IMG/VR virus record: IMGVR_UViG_3300013093_000132
Span: 1 to 35,161 of that record
Strand: one strand, 5' to 3'
DNA from: a virus
Length of the DNA: 35,161 bases
Part shown: piece by piece, positions 16,946 through 24,738 of the stretch
Layout: each line of letters begins with the position of its first letter
How positions within the stretch are numbered: position 1 is the stretch's first letter
Made by a program: the position numbers and the translations under genes
The notes under the pieces: generated by a model
What the model saw: the letters and a program-made list of their open reading frames with translations, nothing else
Told to the model about the DNA's origin: nothing
Database searches by the model: none

Positions 16946-18670
16946 ATGGAATTATTCGGTTTCGAGTTTAAGAGAAAATTACCTAACGACCCCATCGCTA
17001 CGTTCGCTCCGAAAGAACAAGACGATGGGGCCGTAGTAGTTGCGGCAGGTGCAAGCTTCGGCACATACATCGATCTAGATGGTACAGTAAGAACAGAAGC
17101 AGAACTAGTTACAAAATATAGAGAAATGTCTCTGCAGCCAGAAGTCGACGCAGCAGTCGATGAAATCGTCAACGAGACGATGGCAGTAGATGAAGATGAT
17201 ATCGTAGCTATTAATCTAGACAATATCGATATCAGCGACGCTCTGAAGAAAGCTATCAGAGAAGAATTTAAAAACATCCTTAATATCTTAGACTTTCAAA
17301 AGCATGCGTATGAGATCTATCGTCGCTGGTATGTAGATGGTAGACTATACTATCACGTTCTTATTGATAAGAATGATCCTACTATGGGAATTAAGGAAGT
17401 AAGATATATTGATCCGCGTAAGATCCGCAAAGTACGCGAGATTCAAAAGCAAAAAGTAAAAGGTGACGTCACCAATGAGTCATACATACAAAAAGTACAG
17501 AACGAGTACTATGTATTCAATGACAAGGGATTTAACTACGGTAATAAGACAGTTGGACCTGCAACATCGGGTCTAAAGATTGCTAAGGATGCAATTCTAC
17601 ATGTTACATCTGGTCTTACTGATACCCAGGGAACTATGGTTCTCTCTTACATGCATAAAGCTATCAAGGCGCTAAACCAGCTGAGGACTCTGGAAGATGC
17701 ACTTGTCATCTACAGACTGGCAAGAGCGCCTGAGCGTCGCGTTTGGTACATTGACGTTGGTAACCTTCCTAAGATGAAGGCTGAGCAGTACCTTAAAGAC
17801 ATCATGACAAAGCATAAGAATCGTCTTATCTATGACGGCGCGACCGGCGAGGTTCGCGACGATCGTAAGTTTATGACTATGTTGGAAGATTACTGGCTAC
17901 CTCGCCGTGAAGGTGGTAGAGGCACAGAAGTAACTACACTTCCTGGTGGTCAGACACTCGGACAGATGGATGACGTTCTATACTTCCAAAAGAAACTATA
18001 TCAGACACTTAACGTTCCTATTAATCGCCTCAATTCAGATGCCTTGTTCTCACTAGGCCGTGCTACAGAGGTGACTAGAGACGAGCTTAAGTTTGATAGA
18101 TTCATCTCACGCCTACGTAATAAGTTTGCTATCCTATTTACCAGAATGCTCGAGAAGCAACTAGTGCTTAAGCAGGTCATGTCTATTGAGGACTTTGATA
18201 ATATCCAACAGGATATTAAGTATGACTTTGCTAAGGACAACTATTTCGCCGAGCTCAAGGATGGCGAGATGATCGAGAACCGTGTGAACCTAGTTCGCAA
18301 CGTTCAAGAGTTCCTAGGTAAGTACTGGTCACATGAGTGGGCACGTAAGAATATCTTGCAGCAGTCTGACGAGGACATCGAGGAGATGGATGAGCAGATT
18401 GACGAGGAAGCTAACTCGGGCGACGATCGCTGGAAGACTCCTATGGAGCAAGAGATGATGATGCAGGGTATGGGTGATCAAAGCCAAGACATGAATGGTC
18501 TTGCCGATGATGAAGCTACCGATGCCACTCCTGAGACTGACCAGCAAAATCAAAAGATAAGAGATGCTGAAGCTACTGTCAAGTTACTAGGTGCTAAGAA
18601 GGCAAATAGATCACTGCAGGATGAAGCTAAATATAAATCAGCAGTTCAAATCTTAGCAAAAAATAAATAA
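16946..18670 (+). CDS. gp20: Portal protein gp20
   Basis: 574 residues from the ATG at 16946, which has GGAGA 5 bases upstream. A TTG 12 bases earlier is in frame but overlaps that ribosome site. Family features: 'LVTKYREMSLQPEVDAAVDEI', 'YEIYRRWYVDGRLYYHVLID' , 'PRKIRKVREI', 'LYQTLNVPINRL' and the acidic, Met-rich C-terminus. Twelve copies form the portal ring that nucleates prohead assembly, receives gp17 during packaging and joins the neck. Confidence 0.95.
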   Translation: MELFGFEFKRKLPNDPIATFAPKEQDDGAVVVAAGASFGTYIDLDGTVRTEAELVTKYREMSLQPEVDAAVDEIVNETMAVDEDDIVAINLDNIDISDALKKAIREEFKNILNILDFQKHAYEIYRRWYVDGRLYYHVLIDKNDPTMGIKEVRYIDPRKIRKVREIQKQKVKGDVTNESYIQKVQNEYYVFNDKGFNYGNKTVGPATSGLKIAKDAILHVTSGLTDTQGTMVLSYMHKAIKALNQLRTLEDALVIYRLARAPERRVWYIDVGNLPKMKAEQYLKDIMTKHKNRLIYDGATGEVRDDRKFMTMLEDYWLPRREGGRGTEVTTLPGGQTLGQMDDVLYFQKKLYQTLNVPINRLNSDALFSLGRATEVTRDELKFDRFISRLRNKFAILFTRMLEKQLVLKQVMSIEDFDNIQQDIKYDFAKDNYFAELKDGEMIENRVNLVRNVQEFLGKYWSHEWARKNILQQSDEDIEEMDEQIDEEANSGDDRWKTPMEQEMMMQGMGDQSQDMNGLADDEATDATPETDQQNQKIRDAEATVKLLGAKKANRSLQDEAKYKSAVQILAKNK

Positions 18671-18682
18671 TTGGAGATTATG

Positions 18683-18871
18683 ATGACAGAATATACAACT
18701 AGCGACTTAGTGAAGTTCTCACTCAATCAGAAGCCTATCGAGTTTGAGGATGCATTTAAGTCGTTACTAACAGATAGAATAGCTATGGCCGTCGATGATA
18801 AAAAGATAGAGATGGCTAAGACAGTTTTTAGCGGACAAGAAGAGGACACAGCCGATGCCGAAGCAGCTTAA
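18683..18871 (+). CDS. gp67: Prohead core protein, gp67-like
   Basis: 62 residues if started at the ATG 6 bases after GGAG; ATG 18680 and TTG 18671 are in-frame alternatives. Small and helical with 'FKSLLTDRIAMAVDDKKIEMA' in the middle and an acidic, Ala-rich tail. T4 has the scaffold-core gene 67 at this place between 20 and 21. The call is by position, size and charge; T4 similarity is not obvious at residue level. Confidence 0.6.
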   Translation: MTEYTTSDLVKFSLNQKPIEFEDAFKSLLTDRIAMAVDDKKIEMAKTVFSGQEEDTADAEAA

Positions 18872-19829
18872 GGACATCCTACAGGGTGTTAAGTCATCTA
18901 AGAAAGGACCTTTATCGACAGGTAAAGATCCAGGCGTCGACTATAAGCCAAAGGCTGGAGACGAAGACAGATTCGTTGCTAAGCACGAGATTGAGGACCA
19001 CGAGGATCGTGTAGGTAACGAGCCTAATGCAGGTACTAAGACTAAGGAAGCTAAGTTTCCTAAGCAGTCTAAGAACGTCTACGAAGCAAAAAAAGCTGAG
19101 GACACGCAGTGTAACCACTCTGCTAAAGGTGTTGCATGTCCAGTACACGGTATGGCAGAGTGCTATGATATGAAGACAATTAAAGAAGATGAACTAGATG
19201 AAGTGTCTTCTGACTCTCTTATGCGTTATAGACACGCAGCTGCTCCTGAGAGACGTGATCCTGAAAAAGGTGAAAAGCGTAAAGCTGGAATGAATCTTGC
19301 TCTAAAGAAAATTCTAGGCGGTGATGAACTCGGTAATAAACCAAAAGTAAAAGCTGCTGGTATGTCTAAGAAAGAAATGGGTGAAGATGTAGAGCTTGAT
19401 GAAGTCTTAACTAAGTCGACAACTGCTGGTGAGACTATTCATGACTTTGTTCACTCAGATAATCCTAAGTTTGCCGGCAAGTCGAAAGAGAAGCGCAAGC
19501 AGATGGCTCTAGCCGCTTACTATAAGAAGCAGAATGAAGAGACAATTCAAGAGGCTGTTCCTCGCGGTGACACTGACGGAGCCGAGGAGATGGTTAAGTC
19601 AGAGCTAAAGGCACTTGCTAATAAGGCAATGCACCTCGCGATGGCTATGCCACAAGGAATGCACGTTGAGCCTTGGGTACAAGCCAAGATTGCTCAAGCA
19701 AAGAGTTACGTGTCTGATGTGCACGACTATATGATCTTTGGTGATCACCCTGATGAGGAAGATGAGCAAGCACCGGCTGACACACCAATGACATTTCCAT
19801 CGTCAACTGTAGACACAGGTAGGATATAA
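18855..19829 (+). CDS. Prohead core/head protein in the gp68 position, with Cys/His cluster
   Basis: 324 residues, strongly charged and rich in Lys/Glu, overlapping the gp67-like gene by 17 bases. A 'CNHSAKGVACPVHGMAEC' cluster at 86-103 offers Cys86, His88, Cys95, His98 and Cys103 as possible zinc ligands. A segment 'HDFVHSDNPKFAGKSKEKR' near 197-215 and 'RYRHAAAPERRDPEKGEKR' near 124-142 recur in head-region proteins of marine T4-like phages. T4 gp68 is only 141 residues, so this is larger. It probably belongs to the scaffold or is packaged in the head; function is not known. Confidence 0.55.
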   Translation: MPKQLKDILQGVKSSKKGPLSTGKDPGVDYKPKAGDEDRFVAKHEIEDHEDRVGNEPNAGTKTKEAKFPKQSKNVYEAKKAEDTQCNHSAKGVACPVHGMAECYDMKTIKEDELDEVSSDSLMRYRHAAAPERRDPEKGEKRKAGMNLALKKILGGDELGNKPKVKAAGMSKKEMGEDVELDEVLTKSTTAGETIHDFVHSDNPKFAGKSKEKRKQMALAAYYKKQNEETIQEAVPRGDTDGAEEMVKSELKALANKAMHLAMAMPQGMHVEPWVQAKIAQAKSYVSDVHDYMIFGDHPDEEDEQAPADTPMTFPSSTVDTGRI

Positions 19830-19831
19830 GC

Positions 19832-20110
19832 ATGACTCATATTTTAAAGCCATTAGCATTAGAAGCAGTATGTAATACTATTACTACTAATACGTATAAC
19901 GCTGCTACTCTAGTTAGAGTCACAAATATTGGATCATCAACTGGTGGTCACCTTGTCACGTGCTACTATGCAAACAACTCAGCTAAATATAGTATTAGTG
20001 TTGTTGGTGGTCAAGAAGTTTTACTTGTAAAGAATCCAACAGATTATCTTTCATCTAATTCAACTGACTCGTCTGTTCAAGTTGTCCCTGTAGCATTTAC
20101 TGGAGCATAA
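19832..20110 (+). CDS. Small beta-rich structural protein (hypothetical)
   Basis: 92 residues, starts 2 bases after the previous stop and ends 1 base before gp21. It is Val/Thr/Ser/Asn-rich: 'AATLVRVTNIGSSTGGHLVTC' (about 24-44), 'YSISVVGGQEVLLVKNPTDYL'. This looks like a compact beta-sandwich similar in style to the protein at 950. Placement inside the head-assembly cluster suggests a capsid decoration or head protein, without proof. Confidence 0.55.
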   Translation: MTHILKPLALEAVCNTITTNTYNAATLVRVTNIGSSTGGHLVTCYYANNSAKYSISVVGGQEVLLVKNPTDYLSSNSTDSSVQVVPVAFTGA

Positions 20111-20111
20111 G

Positions 20112-20780
20112 ATGAAGTTAATCACAGAGTTATTTGAGCAACTAGAGTATATCACTGAGGCTAGAGAGTCTGGTGAGAAAGAACACTATATACATGGCGT
20201 GTTCCTTCAGGCAAATGTTAAGAATCGTAATGGACGTCGCTATCCTGCACACATTATGGAAAATGAAGTTAATCGCTATATGAATGATGTCGTAAAGAAG
20301 TCACGTGCATATGGTGAGCTGGGTCACCCACAGGGTCCCAGCATTAATCTAGATCGCGTGTCTCATATAGTTGTTGATTTACAAAGAGACGGCGATAATT
20401 GGATCGGTAAGGCCAAGTTGACCGACACACCGATGGGTAACATAGCCAAAGGCCTAATGAAGTCAGGCGCAAATCTCGGCGTCTCATCTCGTGGACTTGG
20501 ATCACTAAAGCCATCTAAGGATGGTGTGATGGAAGTACAAGATGATTTTCGTCTTGCTACTGCAGCTGACATTGTCGCTGATCCATCTGCTCCTGATGCC
20601 TATGTTAAGGGTATCATGGAGAATGTAGAGTGGCTTTATGATCCTGTAAAGGATACATGGTTAGAAGAGAAATTAGGCAACACGAAGAAGATGATTCATA
20701 AGATGAGTAAATCAAAACTCGATGAGAGTAAGATGGCGATCTTCGAGGACTATCTGAATTCTTTGGCGTTTAAGAGATAA
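20112..20780 (+). CDS. gp21: Prohead core protease gp21
   Basis: 222 residues, close to T4 gp21 (212). 'FLQANVKNRNGRRYP' (31-45), 'AYGELGHP' with His72, and 'NLGVSSRGLGSL' with Ser125/Ser126 are the S77/herpes-assemblin-like protease signature (His and Ser catalytic). 'FRLATAADIVADPSAPDAY' follows, also conserved. It cleaves scaffold and capsid proteins after Leu/Ile-x-(x-)Glu during head maturation. GGAG lies 6 bases before the ATG. Confidence 0.92.
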   Translation: MKLITELFEQLEYITEARESGEKEHYIHGVFLQANVKNRNGRRYPAHIMENEVNRYMNDVVKKSRAYGELGHPQGPSINLDRVSHIVVDLQRDGDNWIGKAKLTDTPMGNIAKGLMKSGANLGVSSRGLGSLKPSKDGVMEVQDDFRLATAADIVADPSAPDAYVKGIMENVEWLYDPVKDTWLEEKLGNTKKMIHKMSKSKLDESKMAIFEDYLNSLAFKR

Positions 20781-20783
20781 TTT

Positions 20784-20791
20784 TTATAAAT
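20784..20791 (+). promoter_or_regulatory. T4-type late promoter TATAAATA before gp22
   Basis: Exact consensus, 3 bases after the gp21 stop and 28 bases before the gp22 start. AGAAGGAGA ribosome site follows. Confidence 0.75.
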
Positions 20792-20819
20792 AATTACAAA
20801 TTCTAGAAGGAGACCTTAA

Positions 20820-21878
20820 ATGTCTAACGAAAATACAGAAATCGAAGATACCGTTCTCGACGAGGGAACTGCAGCTGCAGATTCTCTACATCCTGGCGCT
20901 CGTTCGATCTCGGACCCTAAGTCTAAGATTGAAGTCATTCAACATGCTATCGGTCACATGCATGCCATGAAGAAGGACGACCTTGTCAAGTGGTATCACG
21001 AGACAATGGCTCAGTTCGGTCCTGGTAAGGATCACGGTGTTGGCAATCATGAAGCAGAGAACGAAGCTTCTATTCGCATGAAGCCTTCACATGCTGTAAG
21101 CTCAAAGGGTCCATCGACAAATATGCCTATGCCAAAGCTTGGCGTTAAGGAAGATGTCGAAGAGATGTTTGCTGGTCAAGATGATCTCTCGGAAGAGTTC
21201 AAGGAAAAGGCTACGACAATCTTCGAAGCTGCTGTTAATGCCCGCGCGACTCTCGAGATTGCACGTCTTGAGGAAGAGTATGAGCTCAGCCTCAATGAAG
21301 CTGTTGAGAGCATCATGGAAGAAGTAACAAACAAGGTAGACACCTATCTCGACTACGTAGTTGAGAACTGGATGAAGGAAAATGAAGTCGCTGTTGAGTC
21401 AACACTCCGCAATGAACTCGTTGCTGACTTCATCGAAGGTATGAAGGGTCTATTTGCAGAACACTATATCGATGTCCCACAAGACAAGGTAGATGTTCTC
21501 GAGACAATGGCCGAGAAGGTCGAAGAGCTCGAGGGCAAGCAAGACGCATTGATCGCCGAGAACGTAGAGCTTAAAAAGGCTTTCGTTGAGGTAGAAAAAG
21601 AGAGACTATTAGACTCCATGATGGAAGACCTAGCTCTCTCGCAGCAAGAGAAGTTTGCCGCTCTCTCAGAGGGTATCGACTTTGACGGTGACTTAGGTAC
21701 ATATCAGAAGAAGCTCTCTATCATCAAGGAGAACTATTTCGGATCTGATAAGAAAGTACATGCTTCTACAAATATCATCGAAGAGTCATTTGAAGGTGAA
21801 ACTTCAGCCGAGACTGTACACTTAGACCCAACAGTCAGTAAGTACGTTCAAGCTATCTCAAGATCAATTAAAAAGTAA
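20820..21878 (+). CDS. gp22: Prohead scaffold (major core) protein gp22
   Basis: 352 residues, highly acidic, with long helical coiled-coil stretches ('FKEKATTIFEAAVNARATLEI' region near 125-145, and 'MAEKVEELEGKQDALIAENVEL' near 230-251). A conserved block 'HPGARSISDPKSKIEVIQ' lies near residue 24. In T4 gp22 is the main internal scaffold that gp21 degrades to peptides. Numerous Leu-x-Glu sites are visible, fitting that fate. It has its own late promoter and sits directly before gp23. Confidence 0.88.
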   Translation: MSNENTEIEDTVLDEGTAAADSLHPGARSISDPKSKIEVIQHAIGHMHAMKKDDLVKWYHETMAQFGPGKDHGVGNHEAENEASIRMKPSHAVSSKGPSTNMPMPKLGVKEDVEEMFAGQDDLSEEFKEKATTIFEAAVNARATLEIARLEEEYELSLNEAVESIMEEVTNKVDTYLDYVVENWMKENEVAVESTLRNELVADFIEGMKGLFAEHYIDVPQDKVDVLETMAEKVEELEGKQDALIAENVELKKAFVEVEKERLLDSMMEDLALSQQEKFAALSEGIDFDGDLGTYQKKLSIIKENYFGSDKKVHASTNIIEESFEGETSAETVHLDPTVSKYVQAISRSIKK

Positions 21879-21884
21879 CACTTA

Positions 21885-21892
21885 TATAAATA
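21885..21892 (+). promoter_or_regulatory. T4-type late promoter TATAAATA before gp23
   Basis: Exact consensus 32 bases before the gp23 ATG; AAAAGGAGA ribosome site follows. Best-supported late promoter here, since gp23 is the most abundant late product in T4-like phages. Confidence 0.8.
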
Positions 21893-21924
21893 AAATACGT
21901 CCTAGATAAGAAAAGGAGACACTA

Positions 21925-23325
21925 ATGTATCTAGCTGAGGAAGTCCAAAAGAAGTGGCAGCCAATTCTGGAGCACGCGGATCTACCAAAGATCCAAGACC
22001 AGACCCGCCGCTCTGTAACTGCAGTAATGCTCGAGAACACCGAGCAAGCCGTTCGTGAAGCAAGTGCTCACGGTGGTTATTCAACTCTTAACGAAACTGT
22101 TTCGTCAACCCCTGTTAACTTCATGGGTACATCGAGCTCGGCGGCTGGCGCTGGTGGTATTGATACCTTCGACCCAGTATTGATCTCGCTCGTACGTCGT
22201 GCAATGCCTAACCTCATTGCTTATGACATCTGCGGCGTTCAGCCAATGACTGGTCCAACCGGCCTTATCTTCGCAATGCGCTCGCGCTATGCTAACCAGA
22301 CTGGTGCAAACGGCTATTCAAACGGTCAGATGCAGGATAACGAAACCTTCTATAACGAAGTTAATACAGCATTCGCTACCGGTACAAACGCTCTATCGGG
22401 TAACTCGACCTTCGGTCAGGGTGCATTCGGTACAATCCCAGGTCAGACAAACACCACCCCAATGGTGAACACTGCTACCTATAACACTGGTTCGGCTATC
22501 CCAACAGCTCTTGCTGAGTCGCTTGGTGTTGACTCTGGTAACAACTTCAACCAGATGGCATTCACAATTGAGAAGGTAACTGTCACTGCTAAGACACGTG
22601 CCCTTAAGGCTGAATACACAATGGAACTTGCACAGGACCTAAAGGCAATCCATGGTCTTGATGCTGAGACAGAACTAACCAACATCCTCTCGTCTGAAAT
22701 CCTTGCGGAAATCAATCGTGAAGTTGTTCGTACAATCAACATCACTGCTGTCTCTGGTGCTCAAGAAAACACAACAACTGCTGGCGTGTTCGATCTTGAT
22801 ACCGATTCTAACGGTCGTTGGTCAGTTGAAAAGTTCAAGGGTCTTATGTTCCAGCTCGAGCGCGAAGCTAACCAAATTGCCAAGCAGACACGTCGTGGTA
22901 AGGGTAACATTGTCATCTGCTCGTCGGACGTTGCTTCGGCTCTTCAGATGGCTGGTGTTCTTGACTACACACCTGCTCTTAACAGTAACAACCTACAAGT
23001 TGACGACACGGGCAACACCTTCGCAGGTGTTCTAAACGGTCGCCTACGTGTTTACATCGATCCATATGCAATCGGTGGCAACTATCTAACAGTTGGTTAT
23101 AAGGGTTCTTCGGCATTCGATGCCGGTCTGTTCTACTGCCCATACGTTCCTCTACAGATGGTACGTGCGGTTGATCAGTCAACCTTCCAGCCAAAGATTG
23201 GCTTCAAGACTCGTTACGGAATGGTTGCAAATCCATTCGCTGAGGGTCTTACCAAGGGTGCTGGCGAGCTTGCTTTCAATACTAACAAGTATTATCGTCG
23301 TATCATTGTTAACAATCTTATGTAA
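21925..23325 (+). CDS. gp23: Major capsid protein gp23
   Basis: 466 residues. 'SAAGAGGIDTFDPVLISLVRRA', 'PNLIAYDICGVQPMTGPTGLIFAMR' and the C-terminal 'RYGMVANPFAEG' are gp23 hallmarks. The N-terminal propeptide contains 'YSTLNE' at 52-57; cutting after Glu57 would satisfy the gp21 rule, comparable to Glu65 in T4. Codon use is clearly more G+C-rich than surrounding genes (about 50% in a sampled line, many TCG serines), as expected for a very highly expressed gene. No gp24 vertex gene follows, as in cyanophage-type T4-likes. Confidence 0.97.
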   Translation: MYLAEEVQKKWQPILEHADLPKIQDQTRRSVTAVMLENTEQAVREASAHGGYSTLNETVSSTPVNFMGTSSSAAGAGGIDTFDPVLISLVRRAMPNLIAYDICGVQPMTGPTGLIFAMRSRYANQTGANGYSNGQMQDNETFYNEVNTAFATGTNALSGNSTFGQGAFGTIPGQTNTTPMVNTATYNTGSAIPTALAESLGVDSGNNFNQMAFTIEKVTVTAKTRALKAEYTMELAQDLKAIHGLDAETELTNILSSEILAEINREVVRTINITAVSGAQENTTTAGVFDLDTDSNGRWSVEKFKGLMFQLEREANQIAKQTRRGKGNIVICSSDVASALQMAGVLDYTPALNSNNLQVDDTGNTFAGVLNGRLRVYIDPYAIGGNYLTVGYKGSSAFDAGLFYCPYVPLQMVRAVDQSTFQPKIGFKTRYGMVANPFAEGLTKGAGELAFNTNKYYRRIIVNNLM

Positions 23326-23362
23326 AATATATATTTTTAGTCAAGTTAATGACTATAAGAAG

Positions 23363-23370
23363 TATAAATA
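23363..23370 (+). promoter_or_regulatory. Late promoter TATAAATA inside the gp23-endonuclease hairpin
   Basis: Exact late consensus. Its last four bases form the start of the 5' arm of the hairpin at 23367-23396. Transcription starting 6-7 bases further on (about 23376-23377) would omit most of that arm, so the late RNA cannot form the hairpin. Confidence 0.7.
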
Positions 23371-23400
23371 CTCCCGAGGGCAACTTCGGGAGTATTCTTT
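23367..23400 (+). terminator. gp23 terminator hairpin that also covers the endonuclease ribosome site
   Basis: Perfect 11-base-pair stem: AATACTCCCGA (23367-23377) with TCGGGAGTATT (23386-23396), 8-base loop, then CTTTT. It can end gp23 transcripts. The 3' arm contains GGGAG (23388-23392), the only ribosome site before the ATG at 23402, so read-through RNA would have that site paired. Confidence 0.8.
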
Positions 23401-23401
23401 T

Positions 23402-24028
23402 ATGAAACAAGAAAAATATGGATTTGTATATATATGGTTAGACAAGAAACACAAGCGCTATTATATTGGATGCCATTGGGGGTCAATAGATGATGGTTAT
23501 ATTTGTTCATCTCCATGGATGATGCAAGCTTATAGAATAAGACCAAATGACTTTAAAAGAAGAATTATTAAAACAAATATATCTTCTAGAGTAGAATTAT
23601 ATGAAGAAGAACAAATTTGGCTTAATTATATAAAAGAAGATGAAATTAAACCTAAAAATTCAAAACCAAGATATTATAATCTACAAATCAAAAATAATAA
23701 TACTTGGCATAAATATGATGAACAATTAAAAAATGTAGGTCAAAAGATCTCAGCTTCTAAGACTGGGAAAAAGACAGGTCCAAGACCTGAAGTTGGTCCA
23801 GCTATCTCTGCTGCTAAGAAGGGTAAACCGCTTACTGAAGAACATAAAGCTGCATTGAGAGGTATCAAAAAGAAGTCTCATACAGACGAGTGGAAACAAC
23901 AGAATTCTAATAGATTTAAAGAACTGTGGGCTGATCCAGAATTTAGGGCTAATCAAACTGAGAAAAGAAAAGCCGCTTGGGTTAAAAGACGCCATGCAAT
24001 AAATAGTACACAAAAAGATCTGGGTTAA
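23402..24028 (+). CDS. GIY-YIG homing endonuclease (free-standing)
   Basis: 208 residues from ATG 23402. 'GFVYIW' at 7-12 and 'YYIGCHWG' at 20-27 form the GIY-YIG core of the nuclease fold. The C-terminal half carries NUMOD-like DNA-binding repeats ('KISASKTGKKTG', 'AISAAKKGKPLTEEHKAALRG') and a basic tail. Such enzymes cut homologous phage DNA lacking the insertion and spread themselves. It lies alone between gp23 and gp3 with its own promoter and terminators. One sampled line is about 23% G+C against about 50% in gp23, a sign of separate origin. The same frame stays open upstream through gp23, but that stretch is an out-of-frame reading of the capsid gene. Confidence 0.85.
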   Translation: MKQEKYGFVYIWLDKKHKRYYIGCHWGSIDDGYICSSPWMMQAYRIRPNDFKRRIIKTNISSRVELYEEEQIWLNYIKEDEIKPKNSKPRYYNLQIKNNNTWHKYDEQLKNVGQKISASKTGKKTGPRPEVGPAISAAKKGKPLTEEHKAALRGIKKKSHTDEWKQQNSNRFKELWADPEFRANQTEKRKAAWVKRRHAINSTQKDLG

Positions 24029-24041
24029 CCAGACACAAATT

Positions 24042-24067
24042 AGGCGGCCTTCGGGCCGCCTTTTTTT
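24042..24067 (+). terminator. Strong UUCG-loop terminator after the endonuclease
   Basis: Stem GGCGGCC (24043-24049), loop TTCG (24050-24053), GGCCGCC (24054-24060), then T7. The flanking A-T pair extends the stem. It is a textbook intrinsic terminator and isolates the endonuclease from gp3. Confidence 0.92.
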
Positions 24068-24068
24068 A

Positions 24069-24096
24069 TGTACATTACCGTAATAGTGTGTATAAT
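24069..24096 (+). promoter_or_regulatory. Candidate sigma70-type promoter before gp3
   Basis: TGTACA at 24069-24074, 16-base spacer, TATAAT at 24091-24096, directly after the terminator. A TGTACA element at similar spacing recurs before uvsY and before the operon at 30591. Confidence 0.45.
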
Positions 24097-24113
24097 AGGT
24101 ATTAAGTCCCTGT

Positions 24114-24121
24114 GATAAATA
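24114..24121 (+). promoter_or_regulatory. Possible late promoter variant GATAAATA before gp3
   Basis: One base off the late consensus, 24 bases before the gp3 ATG. With the sigma70-like element upstream, gp3 may be read both early/middle and late. Confidence 0.45.
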
Positions 24122-24145
24122 GGTATACATTGACTGGAGACAAAT

Positions 24146-24667
24146 ATGTCAGCACTTGACAATACCCCATTAAATAAGAACTTTTTAAGTCCACTTAACT
24201 TTGAGTTCTCATTGCAGAGGGCACCACACCTCAACTTCTTTATACAATCAATTAATCTGCCAGGGGTCTCATTTATGACCCCGATGCAGCCGACACCATT
24301 CTCAAACATTCCTCAGACGGGTGATAGACTATACTTTGACGACTTATCAGTCGTCTATAAGGTTGATGAAGACTTACAGAACTATCTCGAGATCTTTAAC
24401 TGGATAACCGAGTTAGGATTCCCTGCAGACTTTACACAATATCAGGCTATTGCAGCTAATCCAATAGCTTCAGGCGCAGGTATAAGATCTGACATAACTC
24501 TTTTGATACAAAATAGCTTGAAGGTCGCTAACTTCCAGGTTAACTTTAGAGAATGTATTCCTGTCGCAATAGGACCACTACAGTTTAGCTCTACAGATGA
24601 CACAGTTAACTTTATGACATGTAGTGTTACATTCAGGTATATGTTCTACGAGTTAAGTAAAATATAG
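24146..24667 (+). CDS. gp3: Tail completion protein gp3
   Basis: 173 residues (T4 gp3 is 176). 'NFEFSLQRAPHLNFFIQSINLPGVS' region at about 18-42, 'GDRLYFDDLSVVYKVDEDLQNYLEI' at 59-83 and 'MTCSVTFRYMFYEL' at the end resemble the tail-tube fold shared by tube-like proteins. Gp3 stabilises the head-proximal end of the tube and sheath. The order gp23-gp3-uvsY is that of cyanophage-type T4-likes. A tube-like structural paralogue of gp19 is the alternative. GGAGA precedes the ATG. Confidence 0.7.
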   Translation: MSALDNTPLNKNFLSPLNFEFSLQRAPHLNFFIQSINLPGVSFMTPMQPTPFSNIPQTGDRLYFDDLSVVYKVDEDLQNYLEIFNWITELGFPADFTQYQAIAANPIASGAGIRSDITLLIQNSLKVANFQVNFRECIPVAIGPLQFSSTDDTVNFMTCSVTFRYMFYELSKI

Positions 24668-24706
24668 TTGTACATTAATAAAATTGTATGATATAGTGAA
24701 ACTATA
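24668..24706 (+). promoter_or_regulatory. Candidate promoter with palindrome before uvsY
   Basis: TTGTAC (24668-24673), 18-base spacer, then extended -10 TGATATAGT (24689-24697). TATAGT-GAA-ACTATA (24692-24706) is a 6-base inverted repeat that covers the -10 and could be an operator. A second TATAAT lies at 24703-24708. Confidence 0.5.
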
Positions 24707-24738
24707 ATTACATTATGGTTGTCCCGGAGTAGTATAAA

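Noticed and set aside
23093-23401. N-terminal extension of the GIY-YIG frame into gp23
   Set aside because: It is an out-of-frame reading of the capsid gene and would cross the terminator; the nuclease fold begins right after ATG 23402.
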